Shown: positions 30,893-42,409, counted from the first letter of the stretch. The stretch: 64,000 bases of DNA from Orientallactaga sibirica (GCA_036365145.1 JAEOAD010000040.1:12898501-12962500); one strand, 5' to 3'. Notes: generated by a model not told the origin, from the sequence alone. A program made the numbers and translations.

Positions 30893-31530
30893 ATGTAGTG
30901 GTTAGAGTTAGGTGTCCCCCATAAACTCATGTGTTCTGAATGCTAGGTCCCCAGCTGGTGGCAGCTTGGAAACTGAATCCTTGCTGGAGGAGGTGTGTTG
31001 TTGGCAATGAGTTTTTTTATTTTTTTATTATTTTATTTATTTTTGGAGAGAGACACAGAGAGAGACAGACAAAGAGGGAGACAGAGATGGGCACGCCAGC
31101 AGTCTCTCAGCTGCTGTGAATGAACTCCAGATGCGTGCGCCCCCTTGTGGTCAAGTGTGGCATTGTGCCCTTGCGTCACTTTTGCATCTGGCTAAATGTG
31201 GGACCTGGAGATTGGAACCGCTGGAGATTGGAACCAGTGTTCTTAGGCTTAGCAGGCAGGTGCCTAAACGGCTAAGCCATCTCTCCAGCCCTTGGCGATG
31301 AGTTTTGAGGTGTTATAGCCAGCTCCACTTTGCCAGTGTTCAGCTCACTGTCTCGCTGCTGTTTCAACCTGCTGTGGCAGAGGTAAAGTCACCCTCTTCT
31401 CATGCCATATTTTCCCCTGCCATCATGGAGCTTCCCCCTCAAGACCCTAAGCCAAAATAAACTGTTTCCTCCCACAAGCTGCTTTGGGTTGGCTATTTCA
31501 TCCCAGCAATCACGAGAAGATAACTACAAC
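30893..31530 (+). mobile_element. URR1-like medium repeat split by a Dip
   Basis: Starts 'gtggttagagttaggtgtcc' and ends 'atcacgagaagataactac'. The inner Dip (31016-31291) is flanked by a 15-bp duplication, TTGGCAATGAGTTTT and TTGGCGATGAGTTTT (one mismatch). Confidence 0.55.
31016..31291 (-). mobile_element. Long-form Dip SINE
   Basis: Ends fixed by target duplication. 'ctggagattggaacc' repeated (31205-31232), the same small duplication as in the copy at 16973: a subfamily mark. Confidence 0.85.
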
Positions 31531-32285
31531 AGATGAAAATGAGGTTTTTCACACTGCAGATATGAGGAGATCTTGGAAACAGGCTCCAGGCAGTGGAGTT
31601 CTGAAACCATGACTCAGCATGGGGGATGTGCCAAGGGCAATCAGACCGCCTCGCTTTCTGCTGTGTTGTGTGCTGTTGCAAAGCGGGTCAGATGTTAGAG
31701 CTGTCTGCTCTCCGGGGTGGGTGGCATCGATTCCTCACGCCTTCCTCCCAGGGCTCAGTAGCGAGAACACATATGTTTATTTTAGATGCCCACATTTCGA
31801 TTTTTATTGGCTAACTGATTAGAAGGGGAGAAAAAGAAAACTCCAGGAAAGTGCCTACTCAATAAGGGCATAAATAGTGACGAGTAATTGCCCAGTCTTA
31901 TGCAGGGTCTGCTGAGAAAGTGTCTTGCCCTCTGGAAGCTTCTGTACAATCGATTTACATTGGAAAGATTTCAGAAAAGGATGCTGCGGAGCACAATGAA
32001 CTTAGAATCTGGCACAGCCAGTCAGAGAAGCCAGGGTAGAGCAACGTCCCGTGGGTGAACTGAGTCCTGAAGGAAACAACACAGGATTTAAGCTGGTAGA
32101 GATGAATGCAGAAGCACAGTCAAGAGCTAACAATTTCTGTGCCATTTTGCTCTCCAAAGTCCCTGTCGAGTCTGACCCCCAACAGCAAGTAACGGTCCAT
32201 TGGCAGACCTGGGATGCGGAATTAAACTCCATGAAATCTCTCTTCACTGGGTTTCAAGTGTAATCTAGTTTTGTTTTATTTTATA
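31531..32285. other. Repeat-free stretch
   Basis: About 750 bases without a SINE. Open frames of 60-80 codons on both strands, none recognised. Part of 31980-32110 has an L2/MIR-like flavour. Confidence 0.35.
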
Positions 32286-32289
32286 TTTT

Positions 32290-32402
32290 ATTTTATTGGT
32301 TTTTCAAGGTAACCCAGGCTGACCTAGAATTAACTATGTAGTCTCAGGCTGGCCATGAAATCTCATAATGAACCTTCTACCTCTGCCACCCGAGTTCTGG
32401 GA
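32290..32402 (-). mobile_element. Old B1 SINE
   Basis: Strongly diverged ('taatgaaccttctacctctg'). Confidence 0.6.
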
Positions 32403-32427
32403 ACCTAGTTTTAGAAAAGACCTTAAA

Positions 32428-32603
32428 GCCGGGTGTGGTGGCGCACACCTTTAATCCCAGCACTCGGGAGGCAGAGGAAGGAGGATCACCATGAGTTCGA
32501 GGCTGTCCTGAGAATACATAGTTAATTCCAGGTCAGCCTGGACCAGAGTGAAACCCTACCTCGAAAAACCAAAACAAAAACAAACAAACAAACAAACAAA
32601 CAA
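32428..32603 (+). mobile_element. B1 SINE
   Basis: Near consensus; (CAAA)n tail. Confidence 0.9.
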
Positions 32604-32623
32604 CCTTCAAAAAGTCAGTATGG

Positions 32624-32812
32624 TGCTGGGATATGGTTCAGTGGTTAAAGACACTTGCTTGCAAAGCCCGCTGGCCAGAATTCAGTTCCTCAGTACCAAT
32701 GTAAAAGATAGATGCACAAAGTGTCACATGTGTCTGGAGTTCTTTGCAGTGGCTGGAGGCCCTGGTGTCCATATGTTCTCTCTCTCTCCCCTCCCAAATA
32801 AAATATTTTAAT
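32624..32812 (+). mobile_element. Dip SINE, diverged
   Basis: 'gctgggatatggttcagtgg' head. Tail abuts the tail of the next, opposite copy. Confidence 0.75.
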
Positions 32813-32821
32813 TTTTTAAAA

Positions 32822-33033
32822 TTTCTTTATTTATTTATTTGCAAGCAGAGAGAGATAGAAGAGAGGCAGACAGAGAGAGAATGGACACACCAGGGCCTCC
32901 AGCCACTGCAAACAAAACTCCAGATACATGCGCCACCTTGGGCATCTGGCTTACGTGGGTCCTGGGAAATCAAATCAAATCCTTTGGCTTTGCCGGCAAA
33001 TGCCTTAACTACTAAACCATTTCTCCAGCCCCA
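32822..33033 (-). mobile_element. Dip SINE
   Basis: Partner of 32624-32812 in a tail-to-tail palindrome with about 10 bases between. Confidence 0.85.
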
Positions 33034-33084
33034 AATTAAATATTTTTTTAAAAGGGAAATCTTCTTACAGTCTTTTTTGAAAAT

Positions 33085-33287
33085 TTAATTTATTTATTTG
33101 AGAGAGTGAGAGAAAGGGGTTGGAGAGAGAGAGAATGGGATCACCAGGGCCTCCAGCCACTGCAAACGAACTCCAGACACATGTACCACCTTGTGCATAT
33201 GGCTTATGTGGGTCCTGGGGAATCAAACTTGGGTCCTTTGGCTTTGCAGGCAAATGCCTTAACCACTAAGCCATCTCTCCAGTCCCA
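33085..33287 (-). mobile_element. Dip SINE
   Basis: 'caaattaaatattttttta' (33032) and 'caaatgaaatatttttaaa' (33285) flank it, a diverged target duplication. Confidence 0.85.
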
Positions 33288-33303
33288 AATGAAATATTTT
33301 TAA

Positions 33304-33420
33304 AAGCCAGGTATGGTGCTACACACCTGTAACACTAGCCCTGGGAAGGCTAAGGCAGGAGGATGGTGATATTGATATATGAGCTGTATAGTGAGACTCG
33401 GTTTTAAAGGGGGGGGGTAG
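33304..33420 (+). mobile_element. Old B1 SINE
   Basis: 'gccaggtatggtgctacaca' and 'aaggctaaggcaggaggatg'; 3' half lost. G7 run at 33411. Confidence 0.55.
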
Positions 33421-34405
33421 CCCTTTAAACTACAGCAATCATTAACAGAGAAGATCACAGACGCCAACAGCCCATGTACTGTGGCCATCCTGTGATTATT
33501 ATTTTACCATGCCTTGTCTGGAAGGCATTAACTACTAGAAAAACAAAGACTCCATGACTGGTCTGCACAGAATATCTGTTGCCAAGCTAAATCTCAAGCG
33601 CATTGTTCCCAACCCGAGTTATCAACCCAGAATCCCTGTTCACTGACATATACACCAAGTACTGTCTGAACATCATGTGAAGTCTGTTTCACAAAGATGT
33701 TCCCATCGTTCAAAGTAAGTGACTAGTATTGTCTTAATTTCTATGGCATATTTAAAAGCAGAGTTAAATCCACACCCTTTTGACATCAGTATGAGCATGT
33801 GGAAATTCTCAAAGTTGTTGATAGTCAAAGAAGCTTTCCATATATACTTACATGGGAAAAGGCCCCAAATTATCATTAGTTACATCAGAAAGTGATAGTT
33901 TTGTTATTTGTTGTTATTTTAACATATGCAAATGTTTTATATATTCATCGAAAACTATAAACTAAAGTAGTATTAACTCATTAACATCGGAACGAGGTCT
34001 TCTCTGAGTGGTTTCATTATCCATAATGTAAGTTTCTGCGCTGATAATGAGAATGTACTACTCGTATAACTTGAAAACAATAAAGATTTTGTTTTCAGAG
34101 AAATCAGTCAATACAATAAGAAGTCCTTCTGCTGAAAAGATTTGGAACTGTGCATTCCAGAACTATTGTGTTCAGAATACTTTGGGACTACTACTCACAA
34201 GAGCAGACTAGAGAGGCCGCCACCCTACCCAGGAAGTACAACACTAAACTCAGCAGATTCTATTTAATCCTTCATTGCATCCAGCTTCATGTATGTCATA
34301 GAGATGGGAGGGAAGATAAAACTATGGGCAAAATAAGTAACACTGAGCCCAAGTATGACTTTAGATAGCTTGACTGGAAAGCAGTAAAGATGGTCACGAG
34401 TTGGG
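33421..34405. other. Repeat-free stretch of almost 1 kb
   Basis: AT-rich, no SINE, L1 or LTR recognised. Contains CpGs in an AT-rich setting ('aacatcggaacgaggtcttc', 'tactactcgtataacttg'). Possible conserved non-coding block. Confidence 0.4.
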
Positions 34406-34410
34406 CCAAC

Positions 34411-34563
34411 ACTTTTTTTGTTTTTTCCGAGGTAGGGTCTCACTCTAGCTCAGGCTGACCTGGAAATCAATCTGTAGTCTTAGGGTGGCCGTGAACTCAC
34501 AGCGATCCTCCGACCTCTGCCTCCTGAGTGCTGGGATTAAAGGCGTGCACCACCACGCTCAGC
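34411..34563 (-). mobile_element. B1 SINE
   Basis: Flanks share 'gggccaacactttttt' and 'aggccaacattttgta', a diverged target duplication. Confidence 0.85.
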
Positions 34564-34603
34564 AAGGCCAACATTTTGTAGCGCACTAGGTCAACCCATT
34601 TGT

Positions 34604-34927
34604 AGCAGTTACCAGAAGCATCTTATAAAAGGAAAGGTTTATTCTGGTTTGTGGTCTTGAGAGGAAGTTTTATCATAGTGGGAGAAGCATGGCAAAAACA
34701 GACAGCCAGGTGACACCTCTTGTCACATGAGCTAGGAGGAAGCAACAAGAATGAACTAGCTAGCATTGGCAATGGGCGACTGGATTATAACCTACCAAGG
34801 ACTTCCCTTCGGTGAGGACCTCCTCCAGCAAGGCTCCACCTCCCAAAGGCTCCATTGGCTGGGGGTCAAGTATAACAAACACACGAGGCTGTGGGGGTCA
34901 TTTTACATTCAAACCAGCACACCACCC
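34604..34927 (-). mobile_element. URR1-like medium repeat, reverse orientation
   Basis: Runs from 'tgtagcagttaccagaagca' to 'ttcaaaccagcaca', uninterrupted. It carries 'aggtttattctggtttgtgg' and 'cctcctccagcaaggctcca'. Confidence 0.5.
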
Positions 34928-34929
34928 AA

Positions 34930-35616
34930 ACTCTCCAACTCTGCAAAATGGATATTATAACAGTTATTATTTCAATTGAAAAAAAAAACAAACACCCTGA
35001 GGTTCAGAGATGTTAAGTCACTTGGATCTGTCTCTTAGCCTCCAAAGCCTAGGCTGTGCCATGGTTGTGACTCAACTATGAGAAGAAATCTTTCATTCTA
35101 TTACTAGACTTGGGATTTAAATCAATATACAACCATTGATCTAGACTCAGATAGTCAAAGCACAAGGTAAAAGAATGTGTAATTTACATAGAGTTTTTCA
35201 TCTACTGCTGTGCTGTAATTTAACTTTATAACAAGTGGACAAGGTGGTCAGAGGAGCATTACTATACAAAAGGAAATGAACCTCAAGAAATGACAAATGG
35301 CTGATCTCAGATACTATCATGAAAGAAGAGAACAGAACAAGCATACAGGAGGCAAAGGTCCAGGACCTGACTGTTCCAGGCTGAAACTTACTGCCACGTT
35401 CAAATGTACTAGAGCCGAGCCACAGCAGTGCTCAGCAGAAACACAAGACATACCACATAGGTAATGATAATGTAATGACCTCATAGCCACATTAAATGAG
35501 AGAGATGAATTAACATGGATGCAATTAACTATCATCATGTTGGCATGTGATCAATATGAGAGAACTGATTCTGTTTGGATTTTACTAACAGCACATCTCA
35601 ATTCATCTAGTCACTT
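34930..35616. other. Unique stretch
   Basis: A MIR-like piece ('cctgaggttcagagatgtta') at about 34998-35025; otherwise unrecognised. Confidence 0.35.
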
Positions 35617-35767
35617 TTTTTTTTTTTTTTTTGAGGTAGGGTCTCGCCCTAGCTCAGGCTGACCTGGAATTCATTATGTAGTCCCAGAATGGTCCAGAGC
35701 TTGCATTGATCCTACCTCAGTCTCCCGAGTGCTGGGATTAAAAGTGTGCACCACCATACCCAGCCAC
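35617..35767 (-). mobile_element. B1 SINE
   Basis: 'tagtcccagaatggtccaga' shows moderate divergence. Confidence 0.8.
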
Positions 35768-35776
35768 CCAGTCACA

Positions 35777-35850
35777 TTCTGTGTGCTCAGTGTGACCATG
35801 TGTCTAATGGCTGCCACAGTGGACAGTGCCGATCTAAAAATGTGACAGGA
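35777..35850 (+). mobile_element. Short hAT-like remnant
   Basis: 'gtctaatggctgccacagtg' with 'gacagtgccgatctaaaa' resembles old hAT-Charlie fragments. Adjacent to the 3' side of a B1. Confidence 0.3.
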
Positions 35851-36035
35851 ACACTGATTGATGTTGGACTATGTTGTCAAAATGCTGCCCAGATATGATG
35901 GGAATGGATCCTCCCTCCAGGGGCTGCAATGGAAAAAGAAAATGTCTGGAATTCCAGAGTAATAGTCTGGACAACTGTGTGCTCAGCACCTCCTATAGTG
36001 ACGACACATAGAGGACCCTCAGAAAACTATTTCTT

Positions 36036-36235
36036 GGGGCTGGAGAGATGGCTCAGCAGTTAAAGGTGCTTGCCTGCAAAGCCTAACAACTGGGGTTTGA
36101 GTCCCCAGGACCCAGATGCACAAGGTGGTGCATGCGTCTGGAGTTCGTTTGCAGTGGCTGGAGGCCCTGGTGTGCCCATTATCTATGCGTCTTTCTCTCT
36201 CTGTCTCTCAAACAAATAAACAAAATACTTTTTAA
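36036..36235 (+). mobile_element. Dip SINE
   Basis: Lacks 'cacgtaagc' in the body ('gacccagatgcacaa'). Confidence 0.85.
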
Positions 36236-36419
36236 AAACCCTCTCTCAATGAATTGTGTATAATTGTGGTGACATAACCAATACAGGCAACCTTAGGCAG
36301 CGATTAGCAGTAATATTTAGGAGACATGGGGAAATACTTGCTGTATTATTCTTCTTTAAAAGTAGAATTCCAAAGAGTATAACACAGTATAATCACAAGG
36401 TGTTAAAATAGTAGAGCTA

Positions 36420-36580
36420 GGTCTGGAGAGATGGCTCAGCAGTTAAGGTGCTTGCCTATAAAGCCTGGCAACCCAAGATTGATTGCCCAGGTCCCATGTA
36501 ATAGCCAGATGCACAAAGTGGTTCATGCATCCGGGTTTCATTTGCAGTGGCTAGAGGCCCTGGTGTGTCCATTCTCTTTC
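36420..36580 (+). mobile_element. Dip SINE, 3' part replaced
   Basis: CT end is cut short at 'ccattctctttct' where a B1 begins. Confidence 0.8.
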
Positions 36581-36731
36581 TGCTGGGCAGGGTAGTGCAC
36601 ATCTTAAATCTCAGCACTGGAAAGGCAGAGGTAGGAGGATCTCTTTGAGTTCAAGGTCAACCTGAGACTACATAGTGAATTCTAGGTCAGCCTGGGCTAG
36701 AATGAGACCCTACCTCAAAAAAAAAAATCAA
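36581..36731 (+). mobile_element. B1 SINE
   Basis: Inserted into or fused with the CT end of the preceding Dip. Confidence 0.8.
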
Positions 36732-37021
36732 AATTATATTCTATGACAATTAGAAAAGCACTAAAGATAGCTTAAAATAAATTAGAAATTTCACTTCATT
36801 GGGAAACTTCAAGTCAACAAGAAAAAATATTTCTGAGGTAAAATTTCCCAAGCTAGTATTTATTCTTTATTGGCCAAGAAAAACATATAAATACAGTTAT
36901 TTTGCAGCTAAAAACAATTCTTAACAATATTGCTGATCTGTCTTACCTAGTTGAAAAGACCTTTTCTTTTGATTTTCATCAAGTATTATCAGATTCGCAC
37001 TGAGAAAAGCAATAGGACATT

Positions 37022-37110
37022 GTGTGAAATGCCCCACAGGGGACGTGGAACCCAGAGCCCAATGTGTGCTAGCACAGAGCTGTACCACTGAGTACCCTCC
37101 CGTCCTGAGC
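37022..37110 (-). mobile_element. ID-like SINE
   Basis: 'gtgctagcacagagctgtac' with 'cactgagtaccctcccgtcc' is a reversed ID head and A box. Confidence 0.5.
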
Positions 37111-37350
37111 TGGCTTTTCTGTTGTGTGGTTTCAGACATTCTCTTTGGGAACATCTGGTTCTTCCTTCACAGTTCTGGGCTGTAAGACTGACTCCATAAG
37201 CCTGTTCATTTTCCCTCTGACCTGCCATATGCTGTGGCACCAGGTGGACGCTGGTACCCAGAAGAGGGCTCTGGTTCCAAACTGGAAGGCATCATTGCAG
37301 CATAGGTGTTTACCAAGCTTCTCTGGAACTACAGCGGGTCAGGCATTGTG
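37111..37350. other. Unique stretch
   Basis: A MIR-like end ('gtcaggcattgtgctaggta') at about 37335-37358; rest unrecognised. Confidence 0.3.
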
Positions 37351-37565
37351 CTAGGTATGGAGACGTGCATGTGTGGGTGGAAGCCAGAGATTGACATCAC
37401 ATGCCTTCCTCCATCACTCTCCACTTTAGATACAGAGCTCACCAATGGAGCTCGCCCAGCTAGCAAGCAGCCTTTCCTCTGCTACGCCCGCCCAGCACTT
37501 ACATGGGCAATGGGGGTGTGAACCCAGGTCCTCCTTCTTGCATAGCAACTTGGCCATCACCCCAG
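37350..37565 (-). mobile_element. B3-like SINE
   Basis: 'gcatgtgtgggtggaagcca' tail side, 'gtgtgaacccaggtcctcct' and 'acttggccatcaccccagtc' head side. Confidence 0.5.
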
Positions 37566-37955
37566 TCCCGACACCATCTCTTCAAGAAGCATTAACTCGG
37601 GCTTGCCACGGGTAAACTCTTCCGGCATCTCTTCTAGCCCCACATGTCCTCTGCCCCTGGTCTGGGTGACAAGCTGCTTCTCTGTGCTTCTTTGCTTAGG
37701 GCTGTTTGTTCCATTCAGGTAATGCTCCACAAGAAACCGAAATGGCTCCACGGTGTTCCTCACCCTTCCACCCTGCACCTCGGGCACGGTGCCCATCACT
37801 CAGTGTTCCTTTGACCAACTTGATGAAGTGGCGCGATTCCCTCCTCCCACCAATGCTCAGCCCAGATCGTGACATTCCTCCTTGATGTTCGGAAGGCCTG
37901 TGTAATAGCAGCATTTGCAGTGTCCATCCCAGCTTTTATGTCCTCTTACCATATT
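37566..37955. other. Unique GC-rich stretch
   Basis: Minus frames of 72-80 codons with no family resemblance. Confidence 0.3.
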
Positions 37956-37959
37956 ATTT

Positions 37960-38172
37960 TTATTTTAATTTATTTATTTACTTGAGAGAGAGAGGCAGGG
38001 AGACAGAGAAAGAGAGAGAAAATGGGCACATCAGGACCCTAGCCACTGCAAATGAACTCCAGACGCATGCGCCACCTTGTATATCTGGCTTACGTGGGTC
38101 CTGGGGAATCGAACCAAGGTCCTTTGGCTTTGCAGGCAAGCGCCTTAACCACTAAGCCATCTCTCCAGCCCC
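37960..38172 (-). mobile_element. Dip SINE
   Basis: Near-consensus body with 'gacgcatgcgccacc' CpGs kept. Confidence 0.9.
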
Positions 38173-38399
38173 TTAGCACATTATTTTAAGGTGATGACAT
38201 GCTCATTTGGAAAGTTTTAACATTTAAAGAAAAAGAATTAAAAGGGCCTTAGCCTCACTAGGGAAAGGGAATGCCTGGCCTGTATTATGCACTGGTACGA
38301 AGTTCTGTTGAACTAAGTGGACTAAATCGATAACTCCTTTTACATATTTGATCCAGTCCTTTAGTGCTTATCTCTACTATTTTTTTGGTTTTTTTTTAA

Positions 38400-38602
38400 A
38401 TTTAATTAATTTATTTATTTGAGAAAGAGGCAGAGAGAGAGAGAGAGAATGGGTGCACCAGGGCCTCTAAGCATCTGCAAACGAATTCCAGACACATGTG
38501 CCCCCTTGTGCATCTGGCTTACATGGGTCCTAGAGAATCAAACAAGTGTCCTTTAGCTTTGCAGACAAACGCCTTAACTGCTAAGCCATTTCTCCAGCCC
38601 TT
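38400..38602 (-). mobile_element. Dip SINE
   Basis: Followed directly by two B1 copies of the same orientation. Confidence 0.85.
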
Positions 38603-38603
38603 T

Positions 38604-38752
38604 GGTTGTTTTTTTGAGGTAGGGTCTCACTCTAGTCCAGGCTGACCTGGAATTCACTATATAGTCTCAGGGTAGCCTTGAACTCATGGTGATCCTCCTA
38701 CCTCTGCCTCCCGAGTGCTGGGATTAAAGGCATGCGCCACCACGCCCGGCTC
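38604..38752 (-). mobile_element. B1 SINE
   Basis: Near consensus; begins with 'tttggttgtttttttgaggt', the same junction as the next copy. Confidence 0.85.
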
Positions 38753-38753
38753 C

Positions 38754-38852
38754 TTTGGTTGTTTTTTTGAGGTAGGGTCTCGCTCTAGCCCAGGCTGGCC
38801 TGGAATTCACTACGTAGTCTCAGGCTGGCCTCTAACTTACAACGATCCTCCT
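38754..38852 (-). mobile_element. B1 SINE, truncated
   Basis: Repeats the 'tttggttgtttttttgaggt' junction, then lacks the 5' third. Looks like a target-site or tandem duplication with the copy before. Confidence 0.8.
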
Positions 38853-38859
38853 TGTCACC

Positions 38860-39221
38860 TTGTCAAAAAGCATTTACCATGACAGAATGGAGGACCTGCC
38901 CTACTAACAAGTTAATTGCCAGACACCAGGCAACAATAAACACAGTGAATAAACAGTGATGAAGGACTGGTTTACATACAGAAGAGAACTGGGAACTCTA
39001 TTTAATGCTGATACAAGCTCTGAAATCAGTCCGCAACCAAAGGACTCCACAGTATGTTTTATAGACAACCGTATAGTCCAAGAAAGGCAATCGATTTAAA
39101 TCATCTGTTACTTTAGACTCTCTATCCAGACACTTTTGGATAAAATAAATTCTCTGGCCCACTTATATGTTACTAGGTGTCTATTTTTACCAACGTTACT
39201 TAAGTTTAAATCCCTTTCACA

Positions 39222-39224
<3 letters not shown>
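38860..39224. other. Unique AT-rich stretch
   Basis: No repeat or gene recognised. Confidence 0.35.

Positions 39225-39267
<43 letters not shown>
39225..39267 (+). repeat. (CA)n microsatellite
   Basis: About 21 units followed by a GA-rich run to 39300. Confidence 0.95.
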
Positions 39268-39270
<3 letters not shown>

Positions 39271-39356
39271 GAGAGAAAGAGAGAAAGAAGGGGAGAGAGA
39301 TACACTGGTAAGATGGACCTTGGTGAAACCTTATTTCCTTCAAATTCTCCCACTTG

Positions 39357-39560
39357 TGGCTGGGACGATGGTTCAGTGGCTAAAGGCACTTATTGCTAAG
39401 CCTGCTGGCCCGGATTTGACTCCCCAGTATCCAGGTAAAACCTGATGCACAAAATGGCACATGCATCTGGAGTTCATTTGTGGTAGCAAGAGGTCCTGGT
39501 ATGCTCTCTCTCTCACTCTGCAAATAAATACATAAACATATTTTAAAAATAAAAACAAAA
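39357..39560 (+). mobile_element. Old Dip SINE
   Basis: 'gtggctgggacgatggttca' head, 'ctggcccggatttgactccc'; diverged. Confidence 0.7.
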
Positions 39561-39564
39561 TCCC

Positions 39565-40149
39565 ACTTGCCTACACTTTAATCTCTTCCACTAAAGGAAA
39601 ACACTAGAGAAAAGTTAGTAATAGTTCCCTCCTCCACCCACTGTAATAGTAAAGGACAATGTGACAGGAGAGGCCCTTTGTGCAAACAAAGCCTTCAGAC
39701 GTTTTGGAGCTGGCTTCTGCTGTCTGGTGCGCAGCCGAGATCGAATGAGGCTTTCCAAACTGAAGGCCGCGGGGGTGTGCTGAGTAACAGGGTCTCTGCA
39801 GAGAACCGCACGCGAATCCCAGAGAAGTGCCTATGGCTTGGGGATGGCCGAGGTGTGCTAATTAGAATGGATGAGATGTCCTGTGAGGTAGCATTTCATG
39901 AAGCCAGTCACTGCCAGTTGGATATCTGCCCCGTGAGGCCTTAAGATGAGCAGGAGACACCCAGCAGGGAAGACAACTGCTCATGGGCAGACAAGTTCTA
40001 TAAACTGATCTCTCCACAAAGCCCTGGCCCTGTCTTCACCCTGCCTCCCAAAGTATTACTCATTTTTTTTATATTAAATATCAGGGAAAAAGGAGAAAGA
40101 GGAGTGTAGAAAAGTTTCCAGGTGGAATTCTTTTCTCTCTCTCTCTCTC

Positions 40150-40150
<1 letters not shown>
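39565..40150. other. Repeat-free stretch
   Basis: CpG-bearing core at 39725-39810 ('gtgcgcagccgagatcgaat', 'gaaccgcacgcgaatccc'). An 88-codon plus frame (39678-39944) spans it without recognised motif. Confidence 0.35.

Positions 40151-40187
<37 letters not shown>
40128..40187 (+). repeat. (CT)n(CA)n microsatellite
   Basis: CT run then about 18 CA units. Confidence 0.95.
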
Positions 40188-40190
<3 letters not shown>

Positions 40191-40191
40191 A

Positions 40192-40800
40192 TTAATTTCT
40201 CAGTGCTGGGACAAAACACCCAAGCAGAAGTAGCTCACGGGGGCTGGAGAGATGGCTTAGCGGTTAAGGCACATGGCTGAGAAGCCTCAGGACCCAAGTT
40301 CGATTCTCCAGGCCCCACCTAAGCCAGATGCACTTAGTGGCACATGCATCTGGAGTTCCTTTGCAGTGGCTGGAGGCCCTGGTGCACCCATTCTCTCTCT
40401 CTCTCTTTCTCTCCCCCACCCCTCTCTCTGTCTCTAATAAATAAATAAAATTAGATCTTCAAAAAACAAAACAAAACAGAAGTAGCCCATGGAAAGAAAG
40501 GGTTTATTTTGGCTTACAGTTTCAAGGGGAAGGTTCACGGCAGGGGACGCACAGGAGAGGGGACAGTGAGGACTTCCCATCTTGTTACATGGGCAGAAGC
40601 AAAGCAGCAAGAGCACGCTAATCTGTGAACACCCCGTGGGCCAGACTGATTAACCTCAAGGTCCGTCTGGCCCCAGCACACCTCCTCCAGCAACGGCTCC
40701 ACCTCCCAAAGGCTCCACAACTTCCCCAAATTGCCACCCGCTGGGGATCAAGTATTCCAAACACAAGTGGCTACTGGGGACATTTTACATTCAAACCATC
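40192..40800 (-). mobile_element. URR1-like medium repeat split by a Dip
   Basis: The halves 40192-40237 and 40477-40800 are joined by a duplication, CAGAAGTAGCTCA and CAGAAGTAGCCCA, around the inner Dip (one mismatch over 13 bp). Confidence 0.55.
40238..40476 (+). mobile_element. Dip SINE
   Basis: Ends fixed by a 13-bp target duplication inside a URR1-like repeat. Confidence 0.9.
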
Positions 40801-41025
40801 ACCCCCTCCCCCGCATACACACATGCATACCCACCATTCCTCACTGAAAATGTGTCGATCCATGAAAAAGCAGTAGCTGGATTCTGTTCTAGGGCAGTGT
40901 GGGGTGGGGTCGGGTGGGCTGTAATGCCAGGGGGCAATCACAGTAATGGGATCTTGTCGAAAGTTGAGAACTGGCTCAAAGGGTCTCTCATTGGCCAAAT
41001 TTGAGATAATATGAGTCCAAAGGAA

Positions 41026-41105
41026 TTACAGGGCTGGGGAGTCCACAGAGTGGTCAAGTGCTTGGCAGAGAATGTGCAAGTTCCTGGGCTCAATATCCAG
41101 CACCA
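41026..41105 (+). mobile_element. ID-like SINE
   Basis: 'gggctggggagtccacagag' and 'tcctgggctcaatatccagc', with the AAAAG array as tail. Confidence 0.55.
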
Positions 41106-41231
41106 GAAAAAGAAGAAAAGAAAAGAAAAGAAAAGAAAAGAAAAGAAAAGAAAAGAAAAGAAAAGAAAAGAAAAGAAAAGAAAACAGAAAAGAAAAGAAA
41201 AGAAAACAGAAAAGAAAAGAAAAGAAAAGAA
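41106..41231 (+). repeat. (AAAAG)n array
   Basis: About 125 bases of AAAAG with two AAAACAG-type interruptions; source of false Lys/Glu or Phe/Leu/Ser frames up to 134 codons. Confidence 0.95.
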
Positions 41232-41479
41232 GGAAGAAATGTTTGAAAATCCGAACTGAAATTCAGAATTAAACATCCAAAATAATGAGAAAAAGGAAAG
41301 AAAGCAAATAAGAGGTGGGAGGGTGTGAGCAAAGCTTTTCATTATGGAAGAATGTCAACTAATATATAAATGTAGAAGAAAGAGTAAAAAAAAAAAAAAA
41401 AAAACCCACCATTCTGCAACTTCCAGATAATCAATTTAGGCAAAGGTCATGAATGGATACAAAACTCACGGGGAGGGGG

Positions 41480-41675
41480 GCTGGAGAGATGGCTTAGTGG
41501 TTAAGCACTTGCCTGTGAGGCCTAAGGACCCCAGTTCGAGGGTCGATTCCCCAGGACCCCCATAAGCCAGATGCACAAAGTGGCGCATGCATCTGGAGTT
41601 CGTCTGCAGTTGCTGGAGGCCTTGGCGAGCCCATTCTCTCTCTATCTGCCTCTTTCTTTGTCTGTCTCTCTCAAA

Positions 41676-41706
<31 letters not shown>

Positions 41707-41710
41707 ATCA
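41480..41710 (+). mobile_element. Dip SINE
   Basis: Shares the 'ccccagttcgagggtcgatt' B-box variant with copies at 6232 and 19612. Tail is (AAAT)n. Confidence 0.9.
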
Positions 41711-41729
41711 AACAAAAAATTATTTTAAA

Positions 41730-42405
41730 AAACCTCACTGCGTGAAAGTGGTCTTTCACTTTTCATGAGGAACCAAATTCTGAAGAGATGGAGTACATTT
41801 CAGGGTGGTTTGAGTGTAGACAGTTTTCAAACAATTAAAATGTATCTATATTCTTGGCATCACTTGATATTTATTGGGAATTGAGAAGCACCTTTGTACT
41901 TTGTCAGGCATTTTTATTACTAGCATGAACAGAACAGGTAAAAGAGGTACTGCCCAGAGGAGTCCCCACGTGGTACAGTGGAGCTGGCAATCTGGCCCTA
42001 CTTCCTAGGGCCACGGATTCTTCTTGGCGAGATCACAGTTCTGTCTTCTCCTGGGCTTTGTGGAAAATGAAAAATAACTCTTTTGATCATCTAAACCCAT
42101 CAAAGCAGAACTCCAGAGGCTACAGAGAACTGTATCAGACTGCTAAAAGGCCTGCCATGGCTCAGGGAACATTGTGGAAGATGTGGCAGAAAGACTGTAA
42201 GAGCCACAGAGTGGGTAAGAAAACCGTGAGGTATGGTCCCCACTGCGACCCCACAGGAACCGACTGAGGCCTTCATGACCCCACAGTGGATCCCATGATC
42301 ATATTTATTCTGTAAATAAATAAAAAATATTTATAAATAATAATATTGTTTATTCGTGTGTGTGTTTTGCAATCCCCATAGGTTTTTAAAATTTTTAAAA
42401 ATATT
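41730..42405. other. Unique stretch
   Basis: No repeat named with confidence; a 69-codon plus frame at 42058-42267 is unsupported. Confidence 0.3.
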
Positions 42406-42409
42406 TTTT

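Noticed and set aside
40938..41342. Minus frame of 134 codons, Phe/Ser/Leu-rich
   Set aside because: Produced by the (AAAAG)n array; the plus-strand Lys/Glu frames are the same artefact.
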